DNA of 64,000 nt from Clavelina lepadiformis. Taxonomy: Eukaryota > Chordata > Ascidiacea > Aplousobranchia > Clavelinidae. The position numbers and the translations under genes are program-made. The stretch is taken from contig NC_135243.1 of assembly GCF_947623445.1 (NCBI RefSeq), forward strand, positions 6,884,501 to 6,948,500. The letters run 5' to 3'. Below the pieces are notes generated by a model. That model was given only the letters and a program-made list of their open reading frames with translations, was not told the origin of the DNA and searched no databases. This document shows positions 36,667 to 49,800 of the stretch, one piece after another (position 1 is the first letter of the stretch; every line of letters begins with the position of its first letter).

Positions 36667-39600
36667 ATGTCACAATGTGAACATCAAGATTGCTGGAGTA
36701 TCGAGTCAATTGGAGAATGGTGGAGATGTGTTATATGTTTTATGGAATATATCCAAAATGATGGTCAGTGAAGAAAATGATCCCTATCACGTTTATATTT
36801 AATAGACGCTTTACATTATCATGCACAAATATTAAGCCATGTTACCTTGATAGTTCTTTTTTTTGGCAAGGTGAACCACTCATCTATCGGGAAAATATTA
36901 TGAAGCAGTTTCTTACTGGCTTAAAGTTTGATTCAAACCAGTATTTTCATGTGCTTGAACAAGATGATGAGCTTTCGTGTCATGTTGTATCGTCCTTGGT
37001 CAACTTCTTCTGCAAACAAAATGATATAACGTTACAATCAATTTTATCTGAAGGTGAGGATACAATCAAATGTTGATCACAACATGATTTCCTTCTTTAA
37101 TATTAATAATTTCAAGTCAAGTGGAGCATAGGCCTTAGTGTGACTAAAAAAGAACTTTTGGCTTGCTTGTGTTTATGTCATTACTCATTACCATGATAAA
37201 GTAGATAATTGATTCAAGTTTTCTTATCTTGAACTTGATAGAAGTATCTATACAGATTTCATGGTTTTATTAAGGTTGTTTGTTGCTCGCGCAAAGATTC
37301 GGTGCCCCAGTAGTTGAGTCTGTTGCTAAAACCATGGTGCAATTTTGCCTTGAAAATGCAAGTCGTCGAATGTATTATTCTTTATACTCATTACTCCTTG
37401 AGCTTATTCATCACATTCCTGCTTTAACTCAGAGTTGTTTACAAAAAGGTTGCTTTTCAATTTAATATGTATTATAATGCAATACTGTTATACATTTATT
37501 AGATTTGCGTACACTTTTAATGTATGAAGACAGCATGTAGCGAGTTCTTTTATACTGATTTTTCTTCTTTTTAGCAGTCTTCATGGAACACATTATCAAA
37601 GGAATAAGTTTTCCTGATGATCAACTTCGCATTTTGGTGATTGAGCTTACATTTAACTTTGTTAGCTGCTGGACAAGCTCACATGACAGTCTAACACCTT
37701 TCAGAGGTCTTACAAACGAGCTCCTTAATTTAATGTCAAAATCTGACACACAGCAGGTGTGGTGTTTACTAAGAAAACACAGTGTCAAGTATCTCTTTAG
37801 TATAGTGCAAATTATGAAATTTATTAGTGTTTCTTTATGTTTTCCTTATCTTTACATTTCCATTGGTTATTGCTTAACATCCATAGGTTCTAACTGGTAC
37901 CATGCATGTATTGGGCATCTGTGCTGGATCTCCTGATTTTCTCTCATTCATAAATTTTACAACAAATCAACCTGATGCTGAAGAAGATAAAGCTATTAAT
38001 TGTACTTCTATTTAATTCTAATAATTTGTCATAGACTTGTGTTTTTTCAAATGCAGCTCGCTGATGTTTGTATTTAACCTTTTTGGTTTCTTATACTAAT
38101 ATTTTTATTTGCCATAATTTTGTTTAGGTTGGCAAAAAATGTTTACTTGTATCAAGCGCATATTTTTACTGAGGAAAGATACTTTAAGTCTTAATGTCAT
38201 TAACTGTCTGCAAGGCATTCTGAATCATACTGAATTGATCCAGCCATTTTTGGATGCAGATTTGGCTGAATTAATGTATGATTCTTTGAAGTCTACCACA
38301 AATGATGGACTCATATTGTGAGTTGTTATGAAGAGTTGATGCAGTGGTTACCTAACTTCTAAAGTTCTAGTTAACTTCTATTTTTGCTGTTATAGGTCTG
38401 CATTTGAATGTTTAATTCTTTTGTCTCAAAGCGAGGAATTTTTCACAAGTTGCCATGCAATGTACGGTAAGAAGTTTAAGACAAAATAGGTAATGACCTG
38501 CTTCTATGCAAGCGGATTTCTAGTAAAGTTCTAAAAAAACTGCAATTTCAGAATTCAGGAATTAATTTATTATTTACTTTTTATTTCTGGCAATATATAT
38601 AATTCAAGAACAATTCTGTTCAGGTATAACATCCGTCTGTAAGAGCATCTTGATAATCTTGCCATTGGATGACCCATTGATAATTTGCAAAGGGTAATCA
38701 TTAATTTACACTAAAATTTAAAACCAAAATGGTATAAATGCTGGTATGGTAATACTACTTGATCTTAAACTGTTTTACAAATATCTCTGATTAAATGAAG
38801 TCAATAAGGTAATGCAACATAAACTTTACATGGTTTATATTTTTAACTTAGATACGATGTTCTGAAAATCCTTTTAGTCCGGTAAGAAATTCTTATTGAA
38901 ATTCATAAAGATGCTTTTGAGTGTTATAAAACAAACGGAAAAAATTAATAATTTGAACTCCTCATAAATTTTAGAATGCTACAAAACTAATTTGTTGTCT
39001 TATGAAATCGTTGTTTATCTCCACAAGTACACTACAAATACATGTGTTTCAGTCAACCTGAGCAAATTCCATTACTTGGAAGCACAAGTACATTTGACCA
39101 AATCTTACAAGTTATCACTGATGGCATTACAAGTAAACATGCTTCAGTTCTGGACCACGTGATGGCAACTACATACAGTGTAATGCGGTCAGTTATCGTC
39201 ATATTAATTAGGCAATAATTATTTCGTCGAATAGCGTAACAGCGTAATGCATTGAATTTCTTACCCAATTTGTTAAAACGATTTTGAGTAAATTAAACGG
39301 TTTTTTGTCACAAGGTAATGCCGAAAGTGTAGAAATTTTGATGTTGCCTATGTAATCCTGTCTGCTGCCCACTCTGTCCCATTCACAGTCCAGAAATATG
39401 TTATGGCATTTACAGTACACGATAAAAATATGTAAACACTGTTGAGTGAACGTTACTGTTATTCTGAAACTTTCAGCCACTTACCTCATCCAATTCCATG
39501 TAAAGACTTAGTGTCTATTTTACATGCGATGGAGTTGACCCTTCCACAACACTTTAACGCCATGGTGAGTCGTTTTCACTTTTCATCAGTTTGGATTTTC

Positions 39601-42600
39601 AGGATGAATTTGTTAAAATTATAAGCTATTTACTGGTGATTGGAAAGTGCTTTAGGAGGTATTTCAGGACTCCTGCTCCCTATGTTTATAGATATATGCA
39701 AGTGGAAATGAGAATTTGGTTGAAAACATGCAGTTTGATGAGGAAGGAGTGTTTTCGTATTTATTTATGTTTATACAGGAATCATTCAGGTAAAGTGCAG
39801 CAATGCGTACAGTAGTTTAGTGTGATGATATTATTAAAAGAGTATCATCATAATGAAATTCTTACAGGATGTTGTAAGAAACTAAAACAGAAAAGCCTGC
39901 AATTTTAAAGATGAAGTTATACTTAAATGTGTTGCAAAAATAATCATATCAAACAATTAATAAAATTATACAGCATATTTTGTACCAGTTGCAAACGTAC
40001 TCATAGCAACAGAACAGTTTAAGCGTTCTTATATAATAAATAAAAAGTCTTCTATTTACATTAAATACTTCAAGGATCATGTGAAAGTATTGTGTGAATT
40101 TTTCTTATAGAGCGGTTATGGGAGAAAAGCAAAATAACCAAGGAACTGATCCTCAACAAGAAGATTTCACTAGTATTTTAGTAAATTCATTGCTTGTGCA
40201 ATGGATTCCATTAGTAAAGGTAAAAATTTTTCTTTTTTCAAAGCTTCTCAATTAGCATGAGCTTTTGTGGTCTTGGAATATTGAGTCTAATATCTGTTAC
40301 CCATTATGTAAACAAATTCTATTACGTTATTCAGTCTTACACTGGTGCATTATGCTGTCTACCTCTCATGGAAAATTTGTTTCTGTGCCTTACAAGTGCT
40401 TTGCAAATTCTTAATGATGCAGATTATAATTTGTGGAAAAAAATAGGTAAAACATTCATTTATGTTGATTTATTAACAGTTGTTAAAGCTGTAACTATGT
40501 TGCCTTTTACCGTTCATGTAATCTTTTAGTTGCTGAAGATCTCATTGAAATTGCCTTAAAAGTCAACAACAAACAACAGCAAATTGAAGGGTACGGTAAT
40601 TGCATTGTTGTTTTTTATATTATTGTCTTGTCTTGTTAAAACAAAAATATATTTTTAAATAAGACAGTGTTTAAGTTTTGTTGTCTTTGAGCATCATTTT
40701 TTATTATTAATGTTTTATAGTACATTTGAAATTTGTCATTAGCAAAAAATTCTATAAAAGTGTAGCTGTTGTCCAACGTAAGAGAATCTTTGTCTAAAAT
40801 TCTTCAAGGTGTGCAAGAAGTAGTAGCACACACAGTTTTCTTTTGGAAACAAGTCTTCAGTTCTTACAACAGTTTGATTTCTGTGATGAAAGAAATTTTT
40901 TAAAGTCTGGATTTTACAATTTAAAAGGTTGAGTACTTTGACTTATCTATCACATTTCCTTAGATTGTGGTTTTAAAGAATATTTGTTGCTTTACTTTCA
41001 TCCCTTTAACATTAAACACCATGCTGTTATCAGTAACAAATGCAACAGTGTATATTGTTAGGTGCACCAAATGAATTATCTCACTATTTGAGTGAAAAAG
41101 CAATGACATCAGATGGAAAAGTTGATCAAAACTTGTTGCACATACAATGCACAGTCTTTACTGTATTTGCTATTATAATTTGGGAAGAAAAATGGTATTG
41201 CTACATTAACATAACAAACTGTTACCATTAAAAAAGTTTTGTTTTAGTAAGTAGAACAACACTTGTTGAATATGATAGTGGTTTACGTGCTTTTTTTCAG
41301 TTTTGTTTCTCTGGATGAATTGTCGGCAGCTTTGACGCGATTTACTTTGCTACATCCTGACCTTTCACATTTTCCCAAATTCTCCCTGAAGTTTCTGCTG
41401 TTGCTTTTATCCGTAATATTATTTCTTTGCAATTGTTTAATTTATCAAATTTAATTTTTTGTTGTTCGAATCTTGCAATTTACATCGTATTTTCAGTCTA
41501 TGTTAAGTTTGTAACTGTATGTTTCAGGTTTGCCAACTGGAATCATTGAATCCAAGTTAGTGTAATGTGTTTAATATCGTATTCGCTACTGTTTGTTGTC
41601 CTTGTTGTGGGTAGACATCGTTCCGGTGTGTACATCATTTATAAGTTATCTCATTCAGTCTAGCCAGGAGAATGTTCTCATATTTTACAGCGTTTCCAAC
41701 AACTTTAATTACTTTTCTTGTCAACGAAGACAGCTTCTATATGTCCCACCCATCATTCATTTCAACAGCTTTGCAATGTCCTGAAAATGTCGTCAATGCA
41801 AAGATAAAACTGAACATGGTAAATCTATTAAGATCTTCATTTTTCTGCAAATGCACTTAGGGTTAACAATACTTGATAGCATCTATAACATTAATAATAA
41901 TTATATCATTTCTTTCAATGAATATCTGTTGTCCAACTTATCTAAAATTTCATCCATGTTTCTAAAAATACATTTGACATGAAATATGAGGTTGCAGTTA
42001 ACCAAACTGAAGCTCCGTTTTAAAGTGTTTTTGTATGTCAGATTACAAGATGGATTTCATTGATTGACATAAAAGATTTTGCTTATCATCCTGGTTCACA
42101 ACTTCTAGTTGGACTCATTCTCCTAAATCGTGCTGTGGCCGATGTGATACTCGTGAGCAAAGCTTCATGACATTATTTCCAGCATAAAATATACTAAATC
42201 TATCGAATCTTCTGAGTACTCCAAAGCCAGAAGTAAAGGTTGATAAAGTTTTTGTATTCTTAGGAGGGTCTTGCAACTAATTCCAGCCAGTGTGAATCAC
42301 ACAAACTAATACTCTTGGTCACTGGAGCTGTCAATGAATCTGCTGAATATTCTGACGAAAATAATGAAAAAGATTCAGACTTTTACAGTTTGGTTTGCAA
42401 ACGACTTCCTGATATTATCAATTTAGAATGGAGTCACATCACGCAAGGTACAAATCTAAAATAATGTATCACAAACAGTCAGTTTTTAAGGAGTTATGAA
42501 ATGCTTGAAAGTAGCATAAAATCTTTGTTTCTTCTTTTGTTTTCATGGTGGAGTTACTTGAAGATTTTATAATGTTGGTTTGCCCTACCTAGACTACCCC

Positions 42601-45111
42601 TTTTTAAAATGCCATAAAAATCACATATTTCAAACTCAATGTCATTCCCAGAATTTTTGTCCTAAAAATTCTCATTTTGGTTACTTTCATAGCAATTTCT
42701 TACTACAATGCCACCTGGAACTTCGACAAACGTCAACTGTTAGTTAGCTAAGCTAAATATCAACATCAACCCTATCGCCCTTTGATTGTTCTAACAAGGT
42801 TTTTAAATGCTCTCATTAGAGTCACATAGATCTTACAGAACCATCGGGTTCTTAGGCTTTGTTGTTTAATGGTTTCATTTGCATGCTCGATTTGGTAGTT
42901 GGATCCGTTCAAGTTTGTTGATTTTGTCGCAGTGAATTTACGACATTGTAAAATTACGTTTAAAAGATAATGTATAGAATATAGATAGAGTTACGATAAT
43001 ATTAACATTAATTTCCTTGTCGTTTTCTGATATATTTAGTTCCGGTGTCACACGCTATGTCATTGATTGCACTTCTCCGTGTTATTGTGAGCAAACAGTC
43101 GAGAGAGGACGGTAGCTTTCTACATCATCGATTTTTGCGTCAAGGTATCTGAACAATTTTAAGTGCTAAATATTGTATTAAACTATTCAGGTTTATTTTC
43201 GATTGGAATTTTCAAACTAACCTAACTTACTAAAACTGACTTGGCTTTAACTCTTTAATGTTGGGTTTCATAACGTTAAAAGACAAGCTATTTCTTGAGG
43301 AAATGCATCTCGTGTGGTAATAACCATTTACACTTTCACTTTCAGTGCTAACATTGGTTACAAGTGCGGTGGATTCAACTAGTGATGCGAAAGATGACGC
43401 CATAATAGCATCATGTATCGACGTTATCAACGATATTTTGAGTTTAAGAACGAAACCTAGCGTCCAGTCTTCAGGTTTGCGAGTATCGCCAGGTAGAGCT
43501 AATAGGCCATAACGGTCAAACAGTGTTTACCTTAACGATGATGTGTAACTTATCTAGAACTTTCAATTGTGTTATCAAACGCCAAGTTTCTAAAATGTCT
43601 TGAAAAACTTCTTGGACTACAACTAGCGATCGAGTCTGAATCCAAGCTGCTACAGTTGTTTGCATTATTGGTTAGATTTGAGCACCAATGTAAAGAAAAT
43701 GTAAGCTATTCAAAATGTTGGATTTTTTCTCTCCACCCTGTAGTCCGATCACGTGCACGTTGTTTTTTATGCCGCATTGGTTGATTAATTCAAAATTAAT
43801 AAGGAAAAAAATTTTTCTTGAAGGCTTCTGCAAGCATCACCTTCAAAGCGGAGAAGTTGTTGAGTTACGTTAGCTTTGGAAACCACCAGAGAATACAAAG
43901 TAATTTCGACTTCATTAATAATTATAACTGTAGGATAACGTTAATTACTATCTCTTAGTACACCCGATGAAGCAAGCTTGTACTTGCGAAAGCTCGTGTT
44001 GGAGAATTAAAAATTTTAAATAAAATTTAATCCTATAGAGTGCCACCATAATTATGTTCTGTTTTAATATTTTGCTATATACTGGGCTAACGCAGTTCAG
44101 CGACGATCAGTTAATTGTTATATAATAACTTTAGCTTCAGCCAAACATCCAAAAACAGTATAAATTGTTGAATTACTGCGAAAACTTGTCAACTTTACCT
44201 TCGTTAACACAAGCTTTTGCTAACACCAAGTAATTTATTACTTTCATCATCAGTTTCGAGTTAACGCGCTTCCACTGAGGGTAGATTTGTTGTAGGAGGC
44301 GTATTTATGAGAAATTAAAGGGAAAATAGCTTATTCATGGGTTTTTTAAAGATTTTGTCAACTCTGCTTAGTTTCCACTCTCCAATTGTGGACTTCATTG
44401 TTGCAATCCGAATTTCAATCTTCCCTCCTCCATTTGAAGCCCCTACCAGCGTCCGTAGGGCAATTGTTATGTCGTGATGACGTCATACTGGCACCTCTTA
44501 ATCGAAAAGCGTTCAACGGCCTTTTCATGTTCGTTTTAAATTGCTCAGCAAAGGTGGGTAGACGTGGTGATATTTCTTAAAGTATAATTTCGCTGATGAT
44601 TATGGGTTAGTTAACTGGGATAGGTTTGCCCGGTCTAAAAAAGAAACACAGAAAGCTCTACTTGACCTGGATAACCTACTTAACAAGTAACATAAAAACT
44701 GAATTTTTTCTGAAAATAATACAGACCACGAACTAAGTAAAGTTATTGATTGCCAGTTAGCCAAAAGGCTAGACTGCAATGGGCCTTGAGTGACGAACGC
44801 TGAGCATTATTTCTAAGAATTTAAAGTGTAGGCTAATTAGCCCACATTGCTTATTCAATATGCGAGAGTTTAATGATAATTTTTCATACTTTTATATGTA
44901 ACTACCTCAGTGTTACCCTGGGATAAAAGAGGCCTCGCTCTCATGCGTCATCGCGATGTTGGATTTTGCGCGTCGGGTCCAAAGCGAGGTTCTCTTCGAT
45001 ATGACGTCATCCCCTTGGTTATCATTCAGCCTCGGTTTCAACGAAGACGAAAATCCGGAGGTGACTAGATTGGCCCGCATTGTGAAAGGGAAAATGGAAG
45101 AGGTCCCTTAA
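36667..45111 (+). CDS. MEI1: MEI1-like meiotic recombination protein
   Basis: 28 exons, all in phase: 36667-36763, 36871-37053, 37275-37448, 37578-37756, 37887-38001, 38128-38317, 38396-38466, 38624-38693, 38852-38881, 39053-39187, 39477-39564, 39692-39789, 40111-40219, 40335-40446, 40530-40590, 40809-40927, 41062-41194, 41301-41412, 41528-41555, 41664-41818, 42042-42152, 42264-42447, 43040-43144, 43346-43474 (or 43492), 43558-43700, 43824-43899, 44372-44553, 44911-45111. The product has about 1130 residues (human MEI1 about 1274) and is built of helical, ARM/HEAT-like leucine-rich repeats with no catalytic motif. Segments that agree with my memory of vertebrate MEI1, in order, are FECLILLSQSEEFF, RQPEQIPLL, FVSLDELSAAL, VILAPL and LFDMTSSPW. 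MEI1 (PRD1 in plants) is needed for meiotic double-strand breaks and synapsis in germ-cell nuclei. The least certain exons are 5 (donor GTACTT), 19 (28 nt) and 26. Confidence 0.8.
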
Positions 45112-46854
45112 CAAGGGAGGAAAGGGAAAAAAGCAGAACCTTAAAACCTAATATTCTCGAACAACCTTAATTTTTCTCTTCAACATTATCATCAACATAT
45201 CATCATTCAACATTTCATCATAAAAATGTTTTTATTTTTTGTTTTTAGCTTACCTATCTTCGTGACTACTAATTCAATTAATTATTACCAAAAAAATTGT
45301 CTTCGGCGGTATTTCTTCGCAAAAAGCTTAACTTAACCACGATATAGTTATTAACATTTTGAATAGGAACGTCTACCAGCTGTAAGCAAAGTAATACAAA
45401 AGAAAAGGTCGCATTTTAAAGGTAATAGCTGGGAATGTACAAGTATATCGTTACTGAGTGCAAAATGAAGGCACCAGCCAAACGAAAAATTCTGCTCGAG
45501 GGTGTTGCTTCTTTTACTTTGCAATTCACGTGTGTTACGACTGTTGCCTTTTTATCGAATTCGATGGTTAGAATTAGCATGAGTCTTAAACGTAGATCTA
45601 TTTGAAATTTTTCAATTAAAGATACACCGCCGTGCACAGTCGTAAGATTAAAATATATAAGTCTGTGGTATTTAGTGACGGGATGTTGCGGGCTATTGAC
45701 GCAAAAACCTTGCCTAAAGCATCTCAACTTACTTAACAATCAACCCAAAAAATACCGGCGCATTGTTTAAAAGATGTGTGTGACTTAGCAATTTAAACCC
45801 TGCAATTCGCCGCCAATTAGAAAGTGCAGGGAATAAACTAAATGGTAGCTTGGCAGACTTTCGAGATTTATAACGACGTGAGAAACGTGTTGTTAATTTC
45901 GCCAGTCGCTTCTTGCTCTGTCAAGGGAAACCGTAGATTGCGTTTTTGGAAATAATCTAGAATAGATAACATGCAGTTTAGGGGTGTGTTTGACATTCTT
46001 AGACTTGACCTGAAGGACCTGACCTGTTTTGATTGCTTTTAGTCGTAAGTGGAACGCATCGAACGATATTTAGGTTAGGTCCAAACTTGATAAACTGTGT
46101 GATTTCATTATCAAAAGATAACATAAGTCGTCCCCATTTTAATTAAAATGTAGCCAATGCTTTGTGCAATAAATAGAAAATAGAGGTTATAACAAACTCG
46201 ACCAAGTGTTAAGTTTTGGCTAGTTGCAGAAGTGTAAATTTTGAGAAACCTTTAAAGAAATTTAAGAGAAAGTTTCGGATCCTCAAAACAGCTTAAAAAC
46301 GCATGCCAGGATTAAAGCATCGAATTCTAGAAGTAAAAAACGGATAAGTTAAATAGCTCAAACCAAACTAACAGCTTTTCGTTTTCATACAGATTGACTC
46401 TTCCATATATATTTCAGCCTGCATACATGCGTACAGTTGTGCACTTGACCCTAAAAGAACGTCCGTTAGGGTATTTTTTTTCTAGCTCAGTTTAATTAAA
46501 AATATTCACACCCAGAGAGGCCATAAACAATTCGGATAACTGGTATATTTATTACTTTAATTATTAAGAAATAAAAAGTATTTCTACGTTTATTCTGTTA
46601 ATTATCATCTAATAATTCACTACGTAATTAACATTCACCAACCATACATCTTTCATATGTTTATGTAAGATTGTCAGTACAACATGCTTTTGTTATTATT
46701 CGGCCAATTTAATCCATTTTAACAGTTTGTTGCAGGAAGATTTAATTGAGTAGTTTTTTTGTATTAATTTGTTTACAAAAATAAATCCTTTGTTTGTTTA
46801 TTAATCGGCTTTTGCCGTGATTTATTGTTGCGATAACCGAACGATGTGGTCATT
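45112..46854. other. Intergenic, no gene seen
   Basis: AT-rich. Minus-strand frames such as 45739-45416 lack any recognised motif. This stretch probably includes the 3' end of the MEI1-like transcript and the promoter of the next gene. Confidence 0.45.
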
Positions 46855-49800
46855 ATGGCAAGAAAGGAAGTTGTTATTCTGACATCGGTTGCTGCCATAT
46901 TTAGCGTTGACATCACGGCTGCATGGAATAATTCTTACCAAAAAAACGATGGTAAGGGATTGGTAAAGGTTTAGCTGACTTATTATTATCAACCTATAAG
47001 CTTATTAGGCGATAAAAGATGTGTGTGTGTGTTTTTTAGGCCTATGTCATAAGTGCTACAAATATAGGCTAATTTTTCAAAAATTATTTCGGCCACTCTA
47101 CTACCTTAGTATAATTATATAATGTAGTTTTGTACAAACTAAGTTACGAGCCAGTTTTATACGATTTTGCTTCTTTTCGATTGTAAGATTTCGACTGCGC
47201 AAGGCTCATAATTTTGTCCGTAAGAGGACGCTAAACAAGCAATAACGAGCAAGATTGCATTTTGGTTTTCAAGTCAAAGATATCGCAATTAAACTAGAAT
47301 TGCAGCGAGGTGTTTATTTTTCGATGACTAAACAACCAATGATACATTAAAATAGCTTACTTCGTGTAACATTTTAGATAAATATTATAGTAAGCCTTAG
47401 TTATCTTTAATGTTCACATTTAAGCTAGGCTATGTTATAGCGTTGGTTTATAAGCTCATCAGAAAGTTTTGCAACAAATCCGGTTTGATTTCCGTTTATA
47501 AATAATAATTTTCAAGTTTTTCTCATGTTTAAAAAAAGGTTCTGAATACACAATACCGAGCCAGGTATGTTGGCCTAAAAACTGAAGCCAAACTCAAGCT
47601 ATACATTTTGATTAACTGATTTATTACCGAAAAGATTTTCGCTTATTATGTTTCACTTAAAATTTACGGGACAACTGGTTTTGTTTATACGCCTACGGTA
47701 GATCATCACCTAAGATATCTATCTATTCAGCGCACAGTCAAGCGTCACCACAAAGTAAAAAATTTACTCTTACTGATGTGGTTGTCGGGAGATGTTTGTA
47801 GCAACCGTTGTGAATAGAAAAATTTAAGATTGCCTGCAGCAAAATTCGTGAAAGACGACTTAGTAAGGCTTAATAATATTTTAGTTGTGATTTTTCTGCG
47901 AGCGTTGAAACCAAAAACTACATTTCCGCAAGGAATCAAGATAGCCATTAGCATATAGTTATTTAGTTTTAAAAATACTTTCAGTTCGTAACAGTGGAGT
48001 GAGAACTAACTTAATGTTACGAATACATTACTATGTCATCAGACTATTACCCATATTTGCTTACTATTTTCAGTGTACGTTGTTTTACAACATTTTGATT
48101 GTTGTTTCATTGCTTGTAGTTATTTGGCATTTTTAGTAAAAATGTAAATTTACAATTAAACCAAACGCTTTCATGATGAAAAAAGTTTCATGAGGTTTAT
48201 AGCTACAATGCTAAGGTTAAATTTTTTTATTAAATTTATCTTCACGTTACATAATACTAAGTTCCATAACTTATAAGTTGTATAAGTTTTAGCTATTAGA
48301 GTTTAGATACTATTCAGACAGTCATTTTTTTAAGAAAAATGTGAGTGTACCCGCGCAGAAACGTAGCTAAGAGTACATCTTTTTTGGGACGGACATCTTG
48401 GGGGACATGTTTCCCCAGACGAGCCTGTGAAGCGCCAAATGACATCATATATTTTCATAATACTTACAAAATATGAAGTTTGTTGGTGACAATGATGCAT
48501 AATTCTCTAGTATAGTAGCAGTTTTCAGTTTTCAAGAGCCCACAATACAACATTGCAAAAGGAAAATTTAAAATGGTTGTTGGTAATGACGTGATTATGA
48601 TTTTTGTTGTTTTTTTTCTGTTCCCCTCTGTCACAGTTGATCAGTAAAGGCTGTAGAACAGTCAAGCTGCGTATATGTAATGTTGCTCGCATTAGCGTAT
48701 TGAAAGGGGGCACTGGGTCATGCCCCTCACAAACCCAATATTGATCCTAAATGCGTTTTCACGTTGTTTTTCGTCTTTGTTAGCATTTTCTTGTTTGCGA
48801 TTGCTTATCGGTTATAACCTGGGAAAACATATTATAATACGTGAGTTATAAGGTACCTGTACCGAATAAGGCCCGGTCCCTAATAAGGCCCATTGCTCAT
48901 ATTTCGCAAACCCGTGCAAATAAATGAAAGATTTTTTCCCTACATAAAAACTAATATAAATTCATGATGGTTTACCAGATTTCATCCTTGTCACGTGATC
49001 AACCGATTCGCTAGAGCACAACAAAAATTTGATATTTGCAGTTAAGGTGGTTTTGTTAATTTAGAAAAAAAGTAAGTGAGAATTTGGCCGGTTAAATGAA
49101 CTGTTGTCAGCCGGCTGAAGTTTTCATGTAACAACCAACTTAGTATCGAAAAGGATAATGCACTTTTTTTTGCTAAAATTTTTCTGATGATAAAAATGTG
49201 ACATTTTTTTCGTGGATGCCACATGCGCCTAATAAGGCCCATACAAGATGCTTGGCTAATTGATGTCCAGACTTCAAGAGTGGTTCCAGTCATCAGTTGG
49301 CAAATTGTTGCAGTTACTTTGATGCGGCTAGTGGAATCTTTTTAAATGTTTGTACAACTTAAAATGTGAAATTTCTAATAATGTTATATGTTGTCTATTA
49401 CTATGTTTTGAATCAAAATACTCACAAAATTGGTGGGCCTTATTAGGAGCCTATGCTCCTAATAAGGCCCATTTTTTTGAATTTTTAATTTCTTTATAAA
49501 AATTTTTTGGGGGGTTGTCAGGTATTGTGGTTTTAATATGTTGTAGTCATATACCCTCACTAATAGAATACGATTTTTCAGTCTATTCTCATTTATGGTT
49601 CTTGATTTATTTTCAAAAAAGTGTTAGGTGGGCCTTATTCGGTACAGGTACCCTTACGACGTTTGAGAAAACTTTAAAATTTGTTGTATAATACGGTGTT
49701 ACGAAATAGTTTTTTACAATGTTTTAATTGTAGGCAATTGTATCTATAAATATTACAATACATTATCTTTAAAAGCGTATGTTGATACGTAGTTAAAGGC

